From the NCBI RefSeq assembly GCF_026013415.1, contig NZ_JAPDOK010000006.1, forward strand, positions 62,001 to 126,000: a stretch of 64,000 bases of DNA, read 5' to 3'. Origin of the DNA: Sphingomonas caeni (GTDB lineage: Bacteria > Pseudomonadota > Alphaproteobacteria > Sphingomonadales > Sphingomonadaceae). Of this stretch, positions 32,947 to 42,294 are shown piece by piece. Numbering within the stretch: the stretch's first letter is position 1; the number at the start of each line of letters is the position of its first letter. The notes below the pieces were generated by a model. It worked only from the letters and a program-made list of their open reading frames with translations. It was not told the origin of the DNA and did not search any database. The translations under genes were made by a program, and so were the position numbers.

Positions 32947-34571
32947 AGGTCGGCAGGGCGATTGCCGAAATCCTCAAGCTCGAGGGCATCGACGTCATTT
33001 TCGGTTACCCGCGCAACGCCGTGCTCGAGCAGGCGGCGGGGATCGGCATCCGGACCGTGATCGTCCGCCAGGAACGCACCGGGCTGCACATGGCCGACGC
33101 CTTCTCGCGTCTGTCGCGCGGCCGCCGGATGGGGGTGTTCGCGATGCAGCACGGGCCCGGCACCGAAAACGCCTATGGTGGCGTCGCCCAGGCCTATTCG
33201 GAGAGCGTGCCGGTCCTGGTGCTGCCGCAGGGCTATGCGCGCCGGCTCGCGCATGTGCCGGACAATTACAACGCCTGCATCTCGATGCGCGATATCACCA
33301 AGACCGCCGAGCCGATCCTGCTCGCGGCGGAGACGCCGGCGATCCTGCGGCGGGCCTTCACGGCATTGCGCAATGGGCGGCTGCGCCCAGCGCTGGTCGA
33401 GATGCCATGGGATGTGCTCGACGAGGAAGTGCCCGAGCCGCTGAATTACACGCCGGTCATCACGACGCGCTCGGCGCCCGATCCCGAAGCGGTGGCGCGC
33501 GTCGCCGATCGCCTGATCGCGGCGAAGCGGCTCGTCATCCATGCCGGGCAAGGCGTGCACTGGGCCGAGGCCTATGACGAATTGCGGACGCTGGCGGAGC
33601 TGCTCGCCGCGCCGGTTTCGACCAGCCTCGAGGGCAAGAGTGCGTTCGACGAGACGCATCCGCTCGCGCTCGGCTCGGGCGGCGCGGCGATCCCCGGCCA
33701 GTTGCGTCACTTCCTCGACCGGGCCGATCTGATCCTCGGCATCGGCTGCAGTTTTTCGGAGACCGCGTTCGGCGTGTCGATGCCGGCGGGCGCGAAGATC
33801 GTCCATGCGACGCTCGATCCGGCGGATCTCAACAAGGGCGTGCCGTGCATCGATGCGCTGATCGGCGACGCGCAGCTGACGCTCGCCATGCTGATCGCGG
33901 CCTGCCGCGAGCGGCTGACCGCGCCGCGCGATCCCGCGCCGGTCGCGGCGGAGATCGCCGAGATCGAGGCGCAATGGCTCGCCAACTGGCTGCCGCTGCT
34001 CGAAAGCGACGATGCCCCGCTCAGCCCGTATCGCGTGCTGTGGGACCTGCAGCGCACGGTGGATGTCGCGAACACGATCATCACGCATGACGCGGGCTCG
34101 CCGCGCGACCAGTTGACGCCCTATTGGAAGACCCGGGCGCCGCTCAGCTATATCGGCTGGGGCAAATCGACTCAGCTCGGCTATGGTCTCGGGCTCGCGA
34201 TGGGCGCGAAGCTCGCTTGCCCCGACAAGCTCTGCATCAATGTGTGGGGCGACGCGGCGATCGGGTTCACCGGAATGGATTTCGAGACTGCCGTGCGCGA
34301 GCGCCTGCCGATCCTGTCGATCCTGCTCAACAATTCGGCGATGGCGATCGAGCTGCCGATCATGCCGGTCGCGACCGAACGCTTCCGCGCGACCGATATT
34401 TCGGGCGATTATGCCGCGTTCGCGCGGGCGATGGGCGGCTATGGCGAGCGCATCACCACCCCCGACCAGATCGTGCCCGCGATCCTGCGCGGGATCGCGG
34501 CGACCGAGGCCGGCCAGCCCGCGCTGCTCGAATTCATCACCGCGCAGGAAACAAGGGCATCCCGGCTGTGA
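32943..34571 (+). CDS. ThDP-dependent enzyme (acetolactate synthase-like large subunit)
   Basis: A 542-residue ThDP enzyme with Pyr, central and PP domains. GYPRNAVLEQAA and VRQERTGLHMADAFSR carry the ThDP-activating Glu; the cofactor motif is WGDAAIGFTGMDFETAV followed by SILLNNSAMA. MQHGPGTENAYGGVAQA is typical of uncharacterised acetolactate-synthase-like proteins in aromatic clusters. No regulatory subunit is present, so branched-chain amino-acid synthesis is unlikely. Decarboxylation or carboligation of an aryl 2-oxo acid is a reasonable guess. It overlaps its neighbours by four bases at both ends. Confidence 0.8.
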   Translation: MKVGRAIAEILKLEGIDVIFGYPRNAVLEQAAGIGIRTVIVRQERTGLHMADAFSRLSRGRRMGVFAMQHGPGTENAYGGVAQAYSESVPVLVLPQGYARRLAHVPDNYNACISMRDITKTAEPILLAAETPAILRRAFTALRNGRLRPALVEMPWDVLDEEVPEPLNYTPVITTRSAPDPEAVARVADRLIAAKRLVIHAGQGVHWAEAYDELRTLAELLAAPVSTSLEGKSAFDETHPLALGSGGAAIPGQLRHFLDRADLILGIGCSFSETAFGVSMPAGAKIVHATLDPADLNKGVPCIDALIGDAQLTLAMLIAACRERLTAPRDPAPVAAEIAEIEAQWLANWLPLLESDDAPLSPYRVLWDLQRTVDVANTIITHDAGSPRDQLTPYWKTRAPLSYIGWGKSTQLGYGLGLAMGAKLACPDKLCINVWGDAAIGFTGMDFETAVRERLPILSILLNNSAMAIELPIMPVATERFRATDISGDYAAFARAMGGYGERITTPDQIVPAILRGIAATEAGQPALLEFITAQETRASRL

Positions 34572-35872
34572 GCGGCGGGGACGCAGCGCGGTCGCCCTGG
34601 CCCTGGTCGGCGACCTGGCCGCTGGTCGTGCTCACGCTCGTTTCGATCTTCAACTATCTCGATCGCTCGCTGCTCGGGCTCGCCCTGCCGGCGATCAAGG
34701 CCGAGCTGGGCTCGTCCGATACCGTGCTCGGGCTGGTGTCGGGCCTCGCCTTCATCCTCTTCTATTCGACGCTCGGCATCCCGATCGCCTGGCTGGCGGA
34801 CCGGGTGAACCGGCGGAACATCATCGCCGCGGGCCTGGCCTTCTGGAGCGCGATGACCGCGCTGACCGGCTATGTCTCGACCATCTGGCAGCTCGGCGCG
34901 GTGCGGCTGCTGATGGGCGCGGGTGAGGCGTGCGGGATGGCGCCGTCCAACTCGATCATCGCCGATCTGTTCAAGCCCGAGCGCCGCCCGCTCGCGCTCG
35001 CCATCTTCGGCACCGCCGCCCCGCTCGCCTATGTCGCGCTGTTCCCGCTCGCGGGGTGGATCGCGCAGCATCATGGCTGGCGGGCGATGTTCGTGGCGAT
35101 GGGGCTTCCCGGCGTCGTGCTGGCGCTGCTGATGATGCTGACCGTCAGGGAGCCCGAGCGCACTTCGCCGCCGCCGGCCCGGCTGTCGCTTGCGCGTTCG
35201 CTCTGGGGCGATCTCGCCGCTCTGTTCGCCAACCGCTGCTTCGCCTGGATCTTCGCGGGGGTGACGCTGATGGGGGCGAATGTCTGGGCCGCGGGCGCCT
35301 GGACGCCGACCTTCTTCGCACGGGTCCATCATCTTTCGGTGAGCGAGGTCGCCAATATCGTCGGCCCGACGCGCGGGCTGATCGGGATCGCGGGGATCCT
35401 GATCGGCGGCGCGCTGATCGACCGGCTGCCGAAGGACCGCGTCTTCTGGCGCATCGGGATTCCCGCGATCGCCTGTTTCCTCGCCGGGCCGGCGGAGGCG
35501 CTGTTCCTGCTGGGCACCAGCTATGAGACCTGGGTGGGCGGCTTTGCGATCAGCAGCTTCTTCACCCTGATCCACCAGGCCCCGATCTTCGCCGCGGTGG
35601 TGAACATCGTCGGGCCGCGCCGCCGCGCGCTCGCCATTTCGCTGGTGCTGCTCGGCGCCAGCCTGATCGGCAACGCATTGGGGCCGAGCGCGGTGGGCGT
35701 GATCAACGATCTGCTCAAGGATCGCTTCGGCGACGAAGCCATCCGCTATTCGATGCTGATGATCGCGGTTACACCGGTGCTGGCCGCGCTATGTTTCTGG
35801 CGCGCCGCCGCGCTCTATGCTGACGCCGTCGTGTCGGAAGGGAGCGCCGAACCCGGAGACGGTGTGGCGTGA
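34568..35872 (+). CDS. MFS transporter, second in the island
   Basis: A 434-residue transporter with 12 hydrophobic helices. FNYLDRSLLGLALPAIKAEL and GIPIAWLADRVNRRNIIAAG form the first A motif, GAGEACGMAPSNSIIADLF is shared with the MFS at 26672, and both belong to the same subfamily. The GTG at 34568 overlaps the ThDP stop (GTGA), and its own end overlaps the Rieske alpha start in the same way. It probably carries the operon's substrate. Confidence 0.8.
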   Translation: MSGGDAARSPWPWSATWPLVVLTLVSIFNYLDRSLLGLALPAIKAELGSSDTVLGLVSGLAFILFYSTLGIPIAWLADRVNRRNIIAAGLAFWSAMTALTGYVSTIWQLGAVRLLMGAGEACGMAPSNSIIADLFKPERRPLALAIFGTAAPLAYVALFPLAGWIAQHHGWRAMFVAMGLPGVVLALLMMLTVREPERTSPPPARLSLARSLWGDLAALFANRCFAWIFAGVTLMGANVWAAGAWTPTFFARVHHLSVSEVANIVGPTRGLIGIAGILIGGALIDRLPKDRVFWRIGIPAIACFLAGPAEALFLLGTSYETWVGGFAISSFFTLIHQAPIFAAVVNIVGPRRRALAISLVLLGASLIGNALGPSAVGVINDLLKDRFGDEAIRYSMLMIAVTPVLAALCFWRAAALYADAVVSEGSAEPGDGVA

Positions 35873-37209
35873 CGACCGATCTTTCCTGGCTGATCGACGA
35901 TCGTCCCGCCGAGGGTGTTTTCCGCGTCAATCGCGCGATCTTTCGCGAGCCCGAGCTGTTCGATCTGGAGATGCGCCACATCTTCGAGGGTGGCTGGGTG
36001 TTCATCGGTCTCGCATCGCAGGCCCCCGCCGCGCATGATTTCTTCACGACGCGTGCCGGGAACGTCCCGATCCTGGTGATGCGCGACGGCGAGGGGCAGT
36101 TGCGCGCCTTCGTCAATTCCTGCCCGCACAAGGGCGCGCAGGTCGCGCAGACGCAACAGGGCAATTCGCGGCTCCTCGTCTGCCCCTATCACAGCTGGAC
36201 CTTCGACAGCGCGGGCCGGAACCGCGGGATCAAGTGGCAGCGCGCCGGCTGCTATGCCGAGGGCTTCGACCGGGACAGCCACGATCTCGCCGCGCTGCCG
36301 CATTTCGCCGAACATGCCGGTTTCCTGTTCGGCAGCCTGGCCGCCGATGTCCCGCCGCTCGCCGAACATCTCGGCGAAGCTGCGCGCTTCCTCGATCTGG
36401 TCGTCGGCCAGCCCGAGGCGGGGATCGAGCTGGTCCCCGGCGCGGTCACATTCACCTATGACGCCAACTGGAAGCTCCAGCTCGAAAACTGCTCCGACGC
36501 CTATCATTTCACCTCGACGCACCCGTCCTACATCAAGATCATGGAGCGGCGGCAGCGCGGCGAGGGCGCGGTTGCGGTGCGGTCGGTCTGGGCCGAATCG
36601 CAGGCGTGGCGCGAAGAGGCCGAGGGCGTGCAGGGCGGCAGCTACAGCTTCGATCACGGGCATGTGCTCAACTGGGGCCGGATCGGCGATGCGGAGTCGC
36701 ATCCGCTGCATGAAAGCGCCGAGGCGATCGGCGCGCGGCATGGGGGAGCGGGGCGCGACTGGGTGTTCAACATGCGCAACCTGACGATCTTCCCCAACCT
36801 CCAGATCGCCGAGAACGCCTCGAGCCAGTTGCGGGTGATCCAGCCGATCGCGCCGGGGCGCACGCTGATGCGCACCTGGTGCATCGCGCCGAAGGGCGAG
36901 AGCGGCGCGGCGCGGCGGCAGCGAATCCGGCAATATGAGGATTTCTTCAATCCCTCGGGCATGGCGACGCCCGACGACACCATCATCTATGAAAGCTGCC
37001 AGCGCGGCCATGCGAGCCGGGTCGATCCCTGGCTGCAGGGCTATGCGCGCGGCATGACCGCGAGCCGCGAGGGCGGCAACATGCTGTCCGACGCGATCGG
37101 CGCGGCCCCGGCGCGCAGCGTGCTTGCGGATTCGCAGCTGTGCGACGAGACGCTCTACCACGCCTATTACCGCGAATGGGCGCGCCGGCTGGGGCCGCTG
37201 TTGCCATGA
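35869..37209 (+). CDS. Rieske ring-hydroxylating dioxygenase, alpha subunit
   Basis: A 446-residue oxygenase. The Rieske [2Fe-2S] ligands are the Cys/His of NSCPHKGAQ and the Cys/His of LVCPYHSWTFD (CxH and CxxH). The mononuclear iron site is ENCSDAYHFTSTHPSY, with the bridging Asp and two His, and a distal Asp or Glu is expected near residue 370. The layout follows the benzoate/anthranilate or aromatic-acid dioxygenase group. The beta subunit is coupled downstream. No ferredoxin or reductase gene lies in the operon, so electrons must come from proteins encoded elsewhere. Confidence 0.88.
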   Translation: MTTDLSWLIDDRPAEGVFRVNRAIFREPELFDLEMRHIFEGGWVFIGLASQAPAAHDFFTTRAGNVPILVMRDGEGQLRAFVNSCPHKGAQVAQTQQGNSRLLVCPYHSWTFDSAGRNRGIKWQRAGCYAEGFDRDSHDLAALPHFAEHAGFLFGSLAADVPPLAEHLGEAARFLDLVVGQPEAGIELVPGAVTFTYDANWKLQLENCSDAYHFTSTHPSYIKIMERRQRGEGAVAVRSVWAESQAWREEAEGVQGGSYSFDHGHVLNWGRIGDAESHPLHESAEAIGARHGGAGRDWVFNMRNLTIFPNLQIAENASSQLRVIQPIAPGRTLMRTWCIAPKGESGAARRQRIRQYEDFFNPSGMATPDDTIIYESCQRGHASRVDPWLQGYARGMTASREGGNMLSDAIGAAPARSVLADSQLCDETLYHAYYREWARRLGPLLP

Positions 37210-37700
37210 CCCTGACCCGCGCCGAGGCCGAGGAACTGCTCTACCGCGAGGCTGCGCTGCTCGATGACGGGCTCTGGGATGACTGGCTGGATCTCTACAC
37301 CGAGGATGCGGTGTTCTGGATGCCCGCCTGGCGCGAAGAGGAGACTCCGACCGCCGACCCGGACAGCGAGCTTTCGCTGATCTATTATGAGGGCCGGACC
37401 GGGCTGGAGGATCGCGTGGTCCGCGCGCGATCGGGGCAATCGGTCGCGTCGAAGCCGCGCCCGCGCTGTGTCCATTGCATCAGCAACGTCATGGTGGTCC
37501 GCAGCGACAGCGAGACCGCGGAAACCGCCGCCAGCTTCGTGGTGCATCTGCACGATGTCCGCGCGGGGCGCAGCCATGCCTTTTTCGGCCGTTACCACCA
37601 CCGGTTGCGGCGCGAGGACGGCGCGTGGCGGATCGCGGGCAAGAAGATCCTGCTGCTCAACGACATGATTCCCGCGGTCGTCGATTTCTACTCGGTCTGA
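37206..37700 (+). CDS. Rieske ring-hydroxylating dioxygenase, beta subunit
   Basis: A 164-residue NTF2-like small subunit: AEELLYREAALLDDGLWDDW, YTEDAVFWMPAW, SKPRPRCVHCISNVMV and FFGRYHHRLRREDGAWRIAGKK, of which each piece is usual in BenB/AntB-type beta subunits. It supports the alpha3-beta3 assembly and has no catalytic metal. The ATG overlaps the alpha stop by four bases. It converges with the MarR gene three bases beyond its end. Confidence 0.87.
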   Translation: MTLTRAEAEELLYREAALLDDGLWDDWLDLYTEDAVFWMPAWREEETPTADPDSELSLIYYEGRTGLEDRVVRARSGQSVASKPRPRCVHCISNVMVVRSDSETAETAASFVVHLHDVRAGRSHAFFGRYHHRLRREDGAWRIAGKKILLLNDMIPAVVDFYSV

Positions 37701-37703
37701 GTT

Positions 37704-38159
37704 TCAGCCGTGGATGCGGGTGAGCAGCCCGATCAACTGCTTGAGTTCGCGCTTGTTGAAGCGCCCCTTGAGCCAGTTTTCATGTTCCACCACCGCCTCG
37801 CGCGCCTGCGCGAGCGCCGTCTTGCCCGCGGGGCGCAGGGTCAGGGTCTGGCGGCGGCGATCCTCGGTCGATTCGCCGCGCTCCAGAAAGTCGCGGGCCT
37901 GCAGCCGGTTGACGATCGCCATCACCGTGGCCCGGTCCATCTGCAGCCGCCGGGAGAGTTCGGCCTGGGCGATGCCGGGATGATCGTCGACCAGCCACAG
38001 CACCGAGACCTGTTTCTGGGTGAGCCCGAGATGCTCGAACGTCTCCATGAAGTGGCGATAGACCGCGCCATGCGCCAGCCGGATGTGGAACCCCAGAATG
38101 TCGCCGATCGCGCCGATGCCGCCATCGTCGCTGGGCGGCGTTTCGCCCGGTTGCGTCAA
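37704..38159 (-). CDS. MarR-family regulator next to the ligM/C1 region (DesR/FerC-like candidate)
   Basis: A 151-residue regulator. It has an acidic, Gly-rich N terminus, then GFHIRLAHGAVYRHFMETF, LTQKQVSVLWLVDDHPGIAQ, the recognition region LSRRLQMDRATVMAIVNRL and the wing DRRRQTLTLRPAG. A TTG start at 38159 with GGGGA upstream gives this N terminus. In Sphingobium SYK-6, MarR regulators DesR and FerC control vanillate/syringate demethylation and ferBA. This gene, close to ligM and ferBA, is the leading candidate for the TGTATG-N5-CATACA sites, but none of those lies in its own promoter. Confidence 0.82.
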   Translation of the reverse strand: MTQPGETPPSDDGGIGAIGDILGFHIRLAHGAVYRHFMETFEHLGLTQKQVSVLWLVDDHPGIAQAELSRRLQMDRATVMAIVNRLQARDFLERGESTEDRRRQTLTLRPAGKTALAQAREAVVEHENWLKGRFNKRELKQLIGLLTRIHG

Positions 38160-38630
38160 CTTCGTCCCCTGTCGTTCATATCGGCCGCCGGACCGTCCTG
38201 CGCGATTGTGGGGACGTCGTCCAGTATCGGGTCCGGACTCAATTGGTGCACCGGACAGGACCGTCCCAGCATGTGGAAGGTTAGGCGAAAGTTAGGCGAA
38301 AACGGTGGTTCAACGCGTTCCAGCATATGAAAGGTAACACCAAGGTTACACTGATGCGCATGTTTTCCGCCGCGCGGTTTCCGGGGAAACGCGCCTCGCA
38401 CGGGTTGTGCGGATCGACAGGGTCAAAGAGCGGCCGGGGTTCTTGAGCCCCTCCCGCTTTCGCGGGAGGGGTTGAGGAAGGTCTTCTTCTTTCACGCGCG
38501 TCTCGTGCAATCGCCTGGAAGAAGACCCTCACCCTCCCATGCTTTGCATGGGCCCCTCCCTCTCCCGCGAAAGCGGGAGAGGGGTAGCGAGCCAAGCAGG
38601 CGAAATCCTACTTTGCAAGGGGAAGTGGAC
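38160..38630. other. 470-base non-coding region with direct repeats and palindromes
   Basis: No convincing gene is seen. From left to right it holds: GGACCGTCC twice (38190-38198 and 38258-38266); two imperfect 30-base direct repeats (CCAGCATGTGGAAGGTTAGG.. at 38266-38296 and CCAGCATATGAAAGGTAACA.. at 38320-38349); and three GC-rich hairpins after 38440. The left part is the promoter region of the MarR gene; the direct repeats, 54 bases apart, may be regulator sites. The right part separates it from the 3' end of folB. Confidence 0.6.
38448..38583. repeat. Cluster of three hairpins (CCCCTCCCGCTTTCGCGGG type)
   Basis: CCCCTCCCGC/GCGGGAGGGG with a four-base loop at 38448-38471; CCCATGC/GCATGGG at 38536-38552; and CCCTCTCCCGC/GCGGGAGAGGG with loop GAAA at 38558-38583. 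The outer two hairpins face each other as arms of a larger element, the same layout as the other inverted-repeat elements in the window but longer. They lie between the MarR promoter and the folB stop. Confidence 0.75.
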
Positions 38631-38996
38631 CTAACCCGGTGCCCGCGTGAGCACCACGCGCGTTCCCGCGAGCCCGCCGCGCAGCGTGCCGGCCTTGGAC
38701 ACCCGGACTTCGACGGCCATGGCGCGGGGATGCGCCAGGCAGCGCTGCGCCAGCCGCATCGCATAGGTTTCGATCAGCGCGGTGCGATCGAGGGCGAGCG
38801 CATGGGCGTCGTCGGCGATGCGCTGATAGTCGATGCTTTGCTCCAGCCGATCCGCGGTGGGCGCGGTGATCCGCACGGCCACGTCCACCAGCAGCGGCTG
38901 GGCGCGGCCATGCTCGTGAGAATAGACGCCGATGTCCGCCGCGACCTGGAGCGCAGAGACGGTGACCTCCACCGTCGCATCGTCCTCAGGCGCCAT
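38631..38996 (-). CDS. folB: Dihydroneopterin aldolase family protein (FolB)
   Basis: A 121-residue FolB-like protein: LQVAADIGVYSHEHGRAQPL, DYQRIADDAHAL, the Glu/Thr of ALIETYAMRLAQ (catalytic region) and VEVRVSKAGTLRGG. The family cleaves dihydroneopterin to 6-hydroxymethyl-dihydropterin in folate synthesis. Its ATG overlaps the folD end by 11 bases, so it is last in a purU-folD-folB operon. Sitting in a one-carbon module rather than with folP/folK, it may raise tetrahydrofolate supply during O-demethylation. Confidence 0.82.
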   Translation of the reverse strand: MAPEDDATVEVTVSALQVAADIGVYSHEHGRAQPLLVDVAVRITAPTADRLEQSIDYQRIADDAHALALDRTALIETYAMRLAQRCLAHPRAMAVEVRVSKAGTLRGGLAGTRVVLTRAPG

Positions 38997-39846
38997 GGCG
39001 TTCGGCCGCGCGCACGGTGTTGGTCAGCAAACAGGCGATGGTCATCGGGCCCACCCCGCCGGGGACCGGGGTGATCGCCGCGGCATGATCCACGCCCTCG
39101 CGCGCGACATCGCCCACGATCCGCGCGCGGCCATCGACCCCGGTGACGCGGTTGATGCCGACATCGATCACCACCGCGCCCGGCTTGATCCAGCTGCCCT
39201 CGACCAGCCCGGGGCTGCCCGCGGCGGCCACCAATATGTCCGCCGTGCGCGCGATCGCCGGCAGGCCGCGGGTCAGGATATGGGTGACGGTGACGGTGCA
39301 TTCGCGTTCGAGCAGCAGCAGCGCCACCGGCTTGCCGACGATGTTCGATTTGCCGATCACCACCGCCTTCAGCCCGCGAAAATCCTCGATCACGGTTTCC
39401 AGCAGCCGCATGCAACCGAGCGGCGTGCACGGCACCAGCCCGCCGGTGCCAGTCGAGAGCCGCCCGACATTGACCGGGTGAAACCCGTCGACGTCCTTGG
39501 CCGGATCGATCGCATCGAGCACGCGCGCCGAATCGATCTGGGGCGGCAGCGGGAGCTGGACGAGGATGCCGTGGATCGCGGGATCGGCGTTGCACGCCGC
39601 GATCAGCCGCAGCAGCGCGGCTTCGGGGGTATCGGCGGGGAGGCGATGCTCGAACGAGCGCACTCCCGCCTTGCCCGCCTGGCTGAGCTTGCGATCGACA
39701 TAGATGCGGCTGGCCGGATCGTCGCCGATCAGGATCACCGCGAGCCCGGGCACGATCCCGCGCTCGGATGCCAGCGCCGCCGCCCGCATCGCCGCTTCGC
39801 GCGTCACGCGCTCCGCCAGCGCCTTGCCGTCTATCATCGCCGCCAT
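38986..39846 (-). CDS. folD: Methylenetetrahydrofolate dehydrogenase/cyclohydrolase FolD
   Basis: A 286-residue bifunctional enzyme interconverting methylene-, methenyl- and formyl-tetrahydrofolate. Catalytic Tyr/Lys in SRIYVDRKLSQAGKAG, the signature HGILVQLPLPPQID, DVDGFHPVNVGRL, the NADP loop VVIGKSNIVGKPVALLL and the C-terminal TPVPGGVGPMTIACLLTNT are all present. Together with MetF and PurU it links the methyl group that LigM puts on tetrahydrofolate to formate and oxidation. It follows purU by four bases. Confidence 0.95.
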   Translation of the reverse strand: MAAMIDGKALAERVTREAAMRAAALASERGIVPGLAVILIGDDPASRIYVDRKLSQAGKAGVRSFEHRLPADTPEAALLRLIAACNADPAIHGILVQLPLPPQIDSARVLDAIDPAKDVDGFHPVNVGRLSTGTGGLVPCTPLGCMRLLETVIEDFRGLKAVVIGKSNIVGKPVALLLLERECTVTVTHILTRGLPAIARTADILVAAAGSPGLVEGSWIKPGAVVIDVGINRVTGVDGRARIVGDVAREGVDHAAAITPVPGGVGPMTIACLLTNTVRAAERHGA

Positions 39847-39850
39847 CGGA

Positions 39851-40708
39851 TCAGCCCGTGAAGATGACGGTCTTGGTATCGTTCAGCAGGACGCGGTCCT
39901 CGAGCTGATAGCGGATCGCGCGCGCCAGCACCCGGCGCTCGATGTCGCGGCCCTTGCGGACCATGTCCTCGGGCGTATCGACATGGCTCACCGCCTCAAC
40001 GTCCTGCACGATGATCGGACCCTCATCGAGATCGGCGGTGACATAATGGGCGGTCGCGCCGATCATCTTCACTCCGCGCGCATGCGCCTGATGATAGGGC
40101 TTGGCGCCCTTGAAGCCCGGCAGGAAGCTGTGGTGGATGTTGATGCAGCGGCCCGAAAGGAAAGTCGCGAGGTCGTCCGACAGGATCTGCATGTAGCGCG
40201 CGAGCACCACCAGCTCGGCGCCGGTTTCGTCGACCAGCGCCTTGATCTGCGCCTCCTGCTGGGGCTTGGTGTCGCGGGTGATCGGCAGATGGTGGAACGG
40301 GATGTCGCCGATCAACGAGACGTTGAGCGCCGAGCGCGGGTGATTGGAGACGATGCCCACCACGTCCATCGGCAGCTCGCCGATGCGCGTGCGATAGAGC
40401 AGGTCGCCCAGGCAATGGTCCATCCGCGAGACCAGCAGGAGCACGCGGGTGCGCCGATCGCGTTCGCGCATCCGCCAGGTCATCGCATAGCGCTGCGCGG
40501 CATCGGCGATGCGCGCGCGGATCGCCTCGCCGGCATCGGGCGCGGCGTCGAACAGGATCCGCATGAAGAAGCGGCCGGTTTCGAGATCGTCGAACTGCTG
40601 CGCCTCGAGGATGTTGCCGCCGCCTTCGAACAGCTGGCCGGCGATTCCCGCGACCAGCCCGGGCTGATCCGCGCATGACAGCGTGAGGATATGGGCGATT
40701 CGGGTCAT
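39851..40708 (-). CDS. purU: Formyltetrahydrofolate deformylase PurU
   Basis: A 285-residue enzyme with an N-terminal ACT domain (about 4-80, [19 protein letters not shown]) and a C-terminal formyl-transferase-fold domain (about 88-285) with [36 protein letters not shown] and [11 protein letters not shown]. It hydrolyses formyl-tetrahydrofolate to formate and free tetrahydrofolate, regenerating the acceptor for O-demethylation. The start at 40708 (MTRIAH) is preceded by a GAGAGAG ribosome site. It diverges from ligM across operator site B. Confidence 0.93.
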   Translation of the reverse strand: MTRIAHILTLSCADQPGLVAGIAGQLFEGGGNILEAQQFDDLETGRFFMRILFDAAPDAGEAIRARIADAAQRYAMTWRMRERDRRTRVLLLVSRMDHCLGDLLYRTRIGELPMDVVGIVSNHPRSALNVSLIGDIPFHHLPITRDTKPQQEAQIKALVDETGAELVVLARYMQILSDDLATFLSGRCINIHHSFLPGFKGAKPYHQAHARGVKMIGATAHYVTADLDEGPIIVQDVEAVSHVDTPEDMVRKGRDIERRVLARAIRYQLEDRVLLNDTKTVIFTG

Positions 40709-40741
40709 CTCGTCACTCTCTCCCCGCCCGCACCGGGGCGT

Positions 40742-42254
<1,513 letters not shown>

Positions 42255-42261
42255 GGCTGCG

Positions 42262-42289
42262 GGGAGGGCGGCGCTTGCCGCTCTCCCCC
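42262..42289. terminator. Bidirectional hairpin terminator between ligM and metF
   Basis: GGGGAGGGCGGC (42262-42273) pairs with GCCGCTCTCCCC (42278-42289) around GCTT with a single G-T wobble. It lies in the 40-base space between the convergent ligM and metF ends. AATCTC follows on the plus side with no clear T-run. Confidence 0.6.
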
Positions 42290-42294
42290 CAATC

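Noticed and set aside
32943..34571. Acetolactate synthase for branched-chain amino-acid synthesis
   Set aside because: No small regulatory subunit, ilvC or ilvD is near, and the gene is locked into a catabolic operon with dioxygenases and a transporter.
21000..38000. Mobile element or genomic-island boundary around the catabolic island
   Set aside because: No integrase, transposase, tRNA or flanking direct repeat is visible, and base composition does not change, so transfer cannot be supported from this window.
38448..38583. CRISPR-like or tRNA-like structure in the hairpin cluster
   Set aside because: The repeats are few, not regularly spaced and have no unique spacers; no cloverleaf can be formed. 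They fit REP-like inverted repeats.
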